In this document: positions 1 through 5,774 of the stretch, piece by piece
Layout of the letters: each line of letters starts with the position of its first letter
How positions within the stretch are numbered: the stretch's first letter is position 1
Origin: Gallionellales bacterium CG03_land_8_20_14_0_80_55_15
Lineage (GTDB): Bacteria; Pseudomonadota; Gammaproteobacteria; Burkholderiales; Gallionellaceae
Length of the DNA stretch: 5,774 bases
Reading direction: 5' to 3'
Assembly: GCA_002780675.1 (NCBI GenBank)
Contig: PEUR01000053.1
Location: 1 to 5,774, forward strand
Position numbers and translations under genes: made by a program
Notes under the pieces: model-generated
The model's database searches: none
What the model was told of the DNA's origin: nothing
Seen by the model: the letters and a program-made list of their open reading frames with translations, nothing else

Positions 1-147
1 TGCGACCGGCGTGTCGTGTATGCCGCTACGTCGCCGCCCTTGAGGACTTCAATTTTTTAATCATCACGCTCTTGTCTCGCCGAGTAGGTCGGCATCGCCG
101 TTCCCCTTAAACCTAGGAGTCTGATGCGGTTTTCCCGGCAAAGGCTT
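1..147. other. Leader region with no gene recognised
   Basis: No convincing gene is visible on either strand. The frame starting at base 1 is open for 19 codons to a TAA at 58-60. The frame starting at base 3 is open to a TAA at 108-110. Either could be the end of an upstream gene, but neither tail resembles a family I recognise. In related bacteria acpS is often just upstream of nagZ, and neither tail looks like AcpS. The region contains a T6 run at 53-58 but no strong stem before it. Confidence 0.4.
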
Positions 148-153
148 TATAAT
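148..153 (+). promoter_or_regulatory. Probable -10 box of the nagZ promoter
   Basis: A perfect TATAAT lies 37 bases before the chosen nagZ start, so transcription would begin near 160 and leave a leader of about 30 bases. The hexamers 16-18 bases upstream (around 124-131) do not resemble TTGACA. The call therefore rests on the -10 box and its position. A promoter with a weak -35 or an activator-dependent one would fit. Confidence 0.5.
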
Positions 154-179
154 CCGCCGCGAAGTTGTCTTAACCAATT

Positions 180-184
180 AAGGA
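180..184 (+). promoter_or_regulatory. Ribosome binding site that decides the nagZ start
   Basis: AAGGA directly abuts the first in-frame ATG (185), which is too close for initiation there. It is 6 bases from the second ATG (191), which is normal spacing. This favours 191 as the start and removes two residues (Met-Phe) from the longer reading. Confidence 0.65.
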
Positions 185-190
185 ATGTTT

Positions 191-1240
191 ATGGGCTTAG
201 GGCCGGTAATGCTGGATGTGCTGGGTACGCGACTGACTGTGGAGGATGAAGCGCGCTTGATGCATCCCCTGGTTGGCGGGGTGATTTTGTTCAAGCGCAA
301 TTATGAATCTCCAGCGCAATTGGCTGAATTAACCGCCGCGATACACGCGTTGCGCACCACGCCGTTGTTGGTTGCCGTGGATCACGAGGGCGGGCGGGTG
401 CAGCGTTTTCGCGAGGGTTTTACGCCGATACCGCCGATGCGCGAACTGGGTAAAATCTGGGATAGCCATCCGCAGCGCGCGCGTCATCTTGCGCACCAGA
501 CGGGCTATGTGCTGGCGGCGGAATTGCGCGGCTGCGGCGTGGATTTCAGCTTTACGCCGGTACTCGACGTGGATTACGGGCAAAGCTGCGTGATCGGCAA
601 TCGGGCTTTCCACAGCGATCCGCAGGCGATAGCCGAGCTGGCACACAGTCTGTTGCTGGGGTTGAAACAGGGCGGTATGCATACCGTTGGCAAGCATTTT
701 CCCGGGCACGGTTTTGTCGCAGCGGATTCGCACCTGGCTATCCCGGTGGACGAGCGCGAATTTGTGGACATCGAATTGTGTGATTTGCAGCCGTTTCGCC
801 AGATGATCAGCTTCGGACTGACGGCGGTGATGCCCGCCCACGTCATTTATCCAAAAATAGATAGTCGTCCGGCGGGCTTTTCACCTGTCTGGCTAAAAGA
901 CATCCTGCGTGGCCAGATGGGTTTTGAGGGCTGCATCTTTAGCGACGATCTGAGTATGGAAGGGGCGACCGTTGCGGGTGGTATCGTGCAACGTGCGTCT
1001 GCCGCGCTACATGCCGGTTGCGACATGGTGCTGGTGTGCAATAAGCCGGAATCGGCAGATGCGTTGTTGGCAGGACTGCATTGGGACATGCCGCTGCAAA
1101 GTCGCGCGCGCATCATCCAGATGCGCGGTCAATCGCACTCGCCTAGCCTGGACAAGCTGCATGAGCAGCCCGAATTTCTCAGGGCATTGCAGGAGGTTGC
1201 CAGTATCGGTATCTGTTCACCGGAATTGGGATTGGCTTGA
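191..1240 (+). CDS. nagZ: Beta-N-acetylhexosaminidase NagZ (GH3)
   Basis: This cytoplasmic glycoside hydrolase family 3 enzyme removes the terminal N-acetylglucosamine from GlcNAc-anhydro-muropeptides during peptidoglycan recycling. In bacteria with inducible AmpC its product can also act as the beta-lactamase-inducing signal. The 349-residue length matches single-domain proteobacterial NagZ. Visible motifs, numbered from the start at 191, are [11 protein letters not shown] (about 63-73), the NagZ signature KHFPGHG (168-174) followed by DSH (179-181), whose His is the family's acid/base residue, and [10 protein letters not shown] (250-259), whose first Asp is the expected nucleophile. There is no signal peptide, as expected for a Gram-negative NagZ. 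ATG 191 is preferred over ATG 185 because of ribosome-binding-site spacing. The next gene, zipA, begins 79 bases downstream and appears to have its own promoter. All key residues are present and nothing suggests damage. Identification is very secure. Confidence 0.97.
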   Translation: MGLGPVMLDVLGTRLTVEDEARLMHPLVGGVILFKRNYESPAQLAELTAAIHALRTTPLLVAVDHEGGRVQRFREGFTPIPPMRELGKIWDSHPQRARHLAHQTGYVLAAELRGCGVDFSFTPVLDVDYGQSCVIGNRAFHSDPQAIAELAHSLLLGLKQGGMHTVGKHFPGHGFVAADSHLAIPVDEREFVDIELCDLQPFRQMISFGLTAVMPAHVIYPKIDSRPAGFSPVWLKDILRGQMGFEGCIFSDDLSMEGATVAGGIVQRASAALHAGCDMVLVCNKPESADALLAGLHWDMPLQSRARIIQMRGQSHSPSLDKLHEQPEFLRALQEVASIGICSPELGLA

Positions 1241-1242
1241 CT

Positions 1243-1271
1243 TTGCCATTTTCTCGTTGACTTGAGATAAT
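1243..1271 (+). promoter_or_regulatory. Sigma70-type promoter for zipA-ligA
   Basis: TTGCCA (1243-1248) and GATAAT (1266-1271) are separated by 17 bases, and each matches its consensus hexamer at five of six positions. Transcription would begin near 1278, about 40 bases before the zipA start. The -35 begins just 2 bases after the nagZ stop codon. zipA-ligA could therefore be transcribed separately from nagZ, although read-through is not excluded because no terminator is visible between them. Confidence 0.55.
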
Positions 1272-1319
1272 CCCGCGCGTGAAGTTTTACGTCTATAGAG
1301 CATTTTAGGTATTCAAAAA

Positions 1320-4561
<3,242 letters not shown>

Positions 4562-4570
4562 TAGGCACTT

Positions 4571-4583
4571 ATTAAAGTTTAAT
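4571..4583. repeat. Small AT-rich palindrome between ligA and hpt
   Basis: ATTAAA and TTTAAT flank a single G, giving a perfect 6-bp inverted repeat just after the ligA stop codons. It is too weak and loop-less to be a terminator stem. It could be a small operator site or chance in an AT-rich patch. No function is assigned. Confidence 0.2.
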
Positions 4584-4651
4584 CTGCAAATGGATTGCGC
4601 ATTTTGTGGGCAGGGTTACGGTCGAGTGATCAGGATGGGAGCGACCCGAAT

Positions 4652-5200
4652 ATGACCGTTTCCATCAAGCGCGCCCGCGATATTTTGCAGCAAGCCGAGT
4701 TGCTGCTCACGGCAAAGCAGGTGCAGGTGGCGTTGCACCGGGTCGCGCAACAAATCAATGACCAGTTGGGCGAGACGCATCCGCTGGTGCTGTCGGTAAT
4801 GGCGGGTTCGGTGGTGTTTTCCGGGCAGTTGTTGCCTTTGTTGAATTTCCCGCTGGATTTCGACTATGTGCATCTGTCGCGTTATGGCGATGCGCGGCAG
4901 GGCGGGGAGATACAATGGAAAGTCGCCCCGGACGAATCGGTGCGTGGGCGCACGGTGTTGTTGCTGGACGATATTCTGGACGAAGGACACACGCTGGCGG
5001 CATTGCATCAGCGAGTGATGGAACTGGGTGCTGCGCGCTGTTACAGTGCGGTGTTTGCCGATAAACGGCATGGCAAGCCGAAACCGATACAGGCGGATTT
5101 CGTGGGGTTGGAATTGCCCGACCGTTTCGTGTTTGGTTACGGTATGGACATCGAAGGCGCGTGGCGCAATCTGCCCGCGATTTATGCGGTGAGGGAATAG
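4652..5200 (+). CDS. hpt: Hypoxanthine-guanine phosphoribosyltransferase
   Basis: This cytoplasmic type I phosphoribosyltransferase converts hypoxanthine (and usually guanine) plus PRPP to IMP (GMP) in purine salvage. The 182 residues carry the PRPP-binding signature VLLLDDILDEGHTL (102-115) with its acidic pair. They also carry LSVMAGSVVFSGQL (47-60) for the pyrophosphate loop, the RYGD segment (77-80) at the position of the flexible catalytic loop, ADKRH (136-140) whose Lys138 is the likely purine-ring contact, and DRFVFGYGMD (157-166) over the purine pocket. The loop has SRYG rather than the SSYG of E. coli Hpt. The start at ATG 4652 is chosen because the conserved sequence begins there and GGGAG (4637-4641) lies 10 bases upstream. 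An upstream in-frame TTG (4595) would add 19 unlikely residues. The next gene makes hypoxanthine, which supports a hypoxanthine preference. Exact base preference is inferred. Confidence 0.92.
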   Translation: MTVSIKRARDILQQAELLLTAKQVQVALHRVAQQINDQLGETHPLVLSVMAGSVVFSGQLLPLLNFPLDFDYVHLSRYGDARQGGEIQWKVAPDESVRGRTVLLLDDILDEGHTLAALHQRVMELGAARCYSAVFADKRHGKPKPIQADFVGLELPDRFVFGYGMDIEGAWRNLPAIYAVRE

Positions 5201-5210
5201 GTCTTTGGAG

Positions 5211-5230
5211 TGCAGCGACTTGTCGCTGCA
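5211..5230. repeat. Perfect 9-bp inverted repeat between hpt and the phosphorylase gene
   Basis: TGCAGCGAC and GTCGCTGCA are exact reverse complements separated by TT. In RNA this could fold as a GC-rich stem of about 7-8 pairs. No T run follows, so it is not a standard intrinsic terminator. It starts 11 bases after the hpt stop and ends 24 bases before the next start. It could stabilise the upstream message, attenuate the downstream gene, or bind a protein as DNA. Confidence 0.6.
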
Positions 5231-5243
5231 AGCAGTAGTAAAG

Positions 5244-5250
5244 AAAGGGA
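5244..5250 (+). promoter_or_regulatory. Ribosome binding site of the phosphorylase gene
   Basis: AAAGGGA lies 4 bases before ATG 5255. It is close but usable, and it supports this start. The encoded protein begins directly with the family's hydrophobic strand and glycine loop. Confidence 0.5.
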
Positions 5251-5254
5251 CAAT

Positions 5255-5774
5255 ATGTTGGCAATCATAGGTGGTCGCGGTCTGACGCAACTGGCAAATC
5301 TTAAAATCACCCATCGGCAGGTGATGCGCACGCCCTACGGTGAGCCTTCGTGCGCTTTTTTGTTCGGTACGCTTAATCAGCATGAGGTCATCTTCCTGGC
5401 GCGTCATGGTTATGGTTATACCATTCCACCGCATCTGGTGAATTACCGCGCCAATCTGTGGGCGTTGCGCGAACAGGGCGTGATGGATGTCATTTCCGTT
5501 GCGACCGTCGGCGGCATACGCGCCGACCTGGCACCAGGTACGCTGGTGCTACCCGATCAGATCATGGATTACACGCATGGGCGCGACAGCACTTATTTTG
5601 ACAGCCGCAACATCAGCTACAGCAATATAGACTTCAGTCAGCCGTATTCACAGTCTATGCGCGGACGCATTTTGCGCAGTGCGGCGCTGATGGAACAGCC
5701 TTGTCTGGATGGGGGTGTTTATGCGGCAACGCAGGGGCCACGCCTGGACAGCATCGCCGAGGTCAACCGTTATG
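5255..5774 (+). CDS. S-methyl-5'-thioinosine phosphorylase (MTAP/PNP family), 3' end cut by window
   Basis: This family cleaves a purine nucleoside with phosphate. The closest type I recall is the Pseudomonas methylthioinosine phosphorylase PA3004, which yields hypoxanthine and 5-methylthioribose-1-phosphate. Related genes are often annotated mtnP. Only 173 codons are in the window, of an expected roughly 245. Visible features are the N-terminal strand and glycine loop AIIGGRGL (3-10), LARHG (48-52), PPHLVNYRANLWAL (58-71), SVATVGGI (81-88), the DYTHGRDSTYFD segment (105-116), and YAATQGPRL (156-164). Gln in TQGPR, where human MTAP has Glu, fits the methylthioinosine type. The loop normally reads GG-(T/S)-G, but here it has Arg8, an unusual change at a phosphate contact. 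The C-terminal residues that choose inosine or adenosine lie beyond the window, so 5'-methylthioadenosine as substrate cannot be excluded. It is probably co-transcribed with hpt. Confidence 0.85.
   Translation, partial: MLAIIGGRGLTQLANLKITHRQVMRTPYGEPSCAFLFGTLNQHEVIFLARHGYGYTIPPHLVNYRANLWALREQGVMDVISVATVGGIRADLAPGTLVLPDQIMDYTHGRDSTYFDSRNISYSNIDFSQPYSQSMRGRILRSAALMEQPCLDGGVYAATQGPRLDSIAEVNRY

Noticed and set aside
40..58. Possible terminator: TTGA and TCAA pairing before a T6 run
   Set aside because: The stem is only four AT-rich pairs, too weak for an intrinsic terminator.
185..190. ATG 185 as the nagZ start
   Set aside because: AAGGA ends at the base immediately before it, leaving no spacer. 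ATG 191 has the normal 6-base spacing.
1257..1262. TTGACT as a -35 box for zipA
   Set aside because: GATAAT is only 3 bases downstream and no -10-like hexamer lies 16-18 bases away. TTGCCA at 1243 is correctly spaced instead.
4595..4651. Upstream TTG start for hpt adding 19 residues
   Set aside because: The added residues do not look like the family's N-terminus, TTG is a poor start, and ATG 4652 has a suitably placed GGGAG.
4616..5434. Long open frame of 272 codons on the - strand across hpt and the start of the phosphorylase gene
   Set aside because: It lies antisense to two well-identified genes and runs across their intergenic gap. Its His/Gln/Arg-rich translation matches no family and is typical of an antisense shadow in GC-rich DNA.

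Overview
The window looks like a chromosomal housekeeping segment from a betaproteobacterium, most likely in the Nitrosomonadales/Gallionellaceae neighbourhood. This placement is inferred from family knowledge, not from a search. The clues are the ZipA form (long linker, FtsZ-binding domain, C-terminus ending in ALRLFS), the nagZ / hypoxanthine phosphoribosyltransferase / methylthioinosine phosphorylase gene set, and moderately high GC with even codon use. All five genes are on the + strand and packed tightly. I see no mobile element, tRNA, rRNA, CRISPR array or sign of recent transfer.

Layout. Bases 1-190 are a non-coding leader with a perfect TATAAT -10 box before nagZ. nagZ (191-1240) encodes the peptidoglycan-recycling beta-N-acetylhexosaminidase. 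A 79-base gap holds a good sigma70-type promoter (TTGCCA, 17 bases, GATAAT) and leads into zipA (1320-2534), a membrane-anchored FtsZ-binding division protein. zipA shares one base with ligA (2534-4561), the NAD-dependent DNA ligase, in a TGATG junction. A 90-base gap with no strong terminator leads to hpt (4652-5200), a purine phosphoribosyltransferase. A 54-base gap carrying a perfect 9-bp inverted repeat follows. The last gene (5255 to the window end) is the first 173 codons of an S-methyl-5'-thioinosine/5'-thioadenosine phosphorylase, cut by the window edge.

How the genes work together. NagZ acts in cell-wall recycling, ZipA in division-ring assembly and LigA in replication and repair. 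hpt and the phosphorylase form a biochemical pair: phosphorolysis of methylthioinosine releases hypoxanthine, which the phosphoribosyltransferase can return to IMP. The zipA-ligA pair sits between nagZ and this salvage pair.

I find no new system here. The points most worth a second look are an apparent internal duplication in ZipA, an Arg in place of the usual Ser/Thr in the phosphate-binding loop of the phosphorylase, the salvage pairing, and the gene order.
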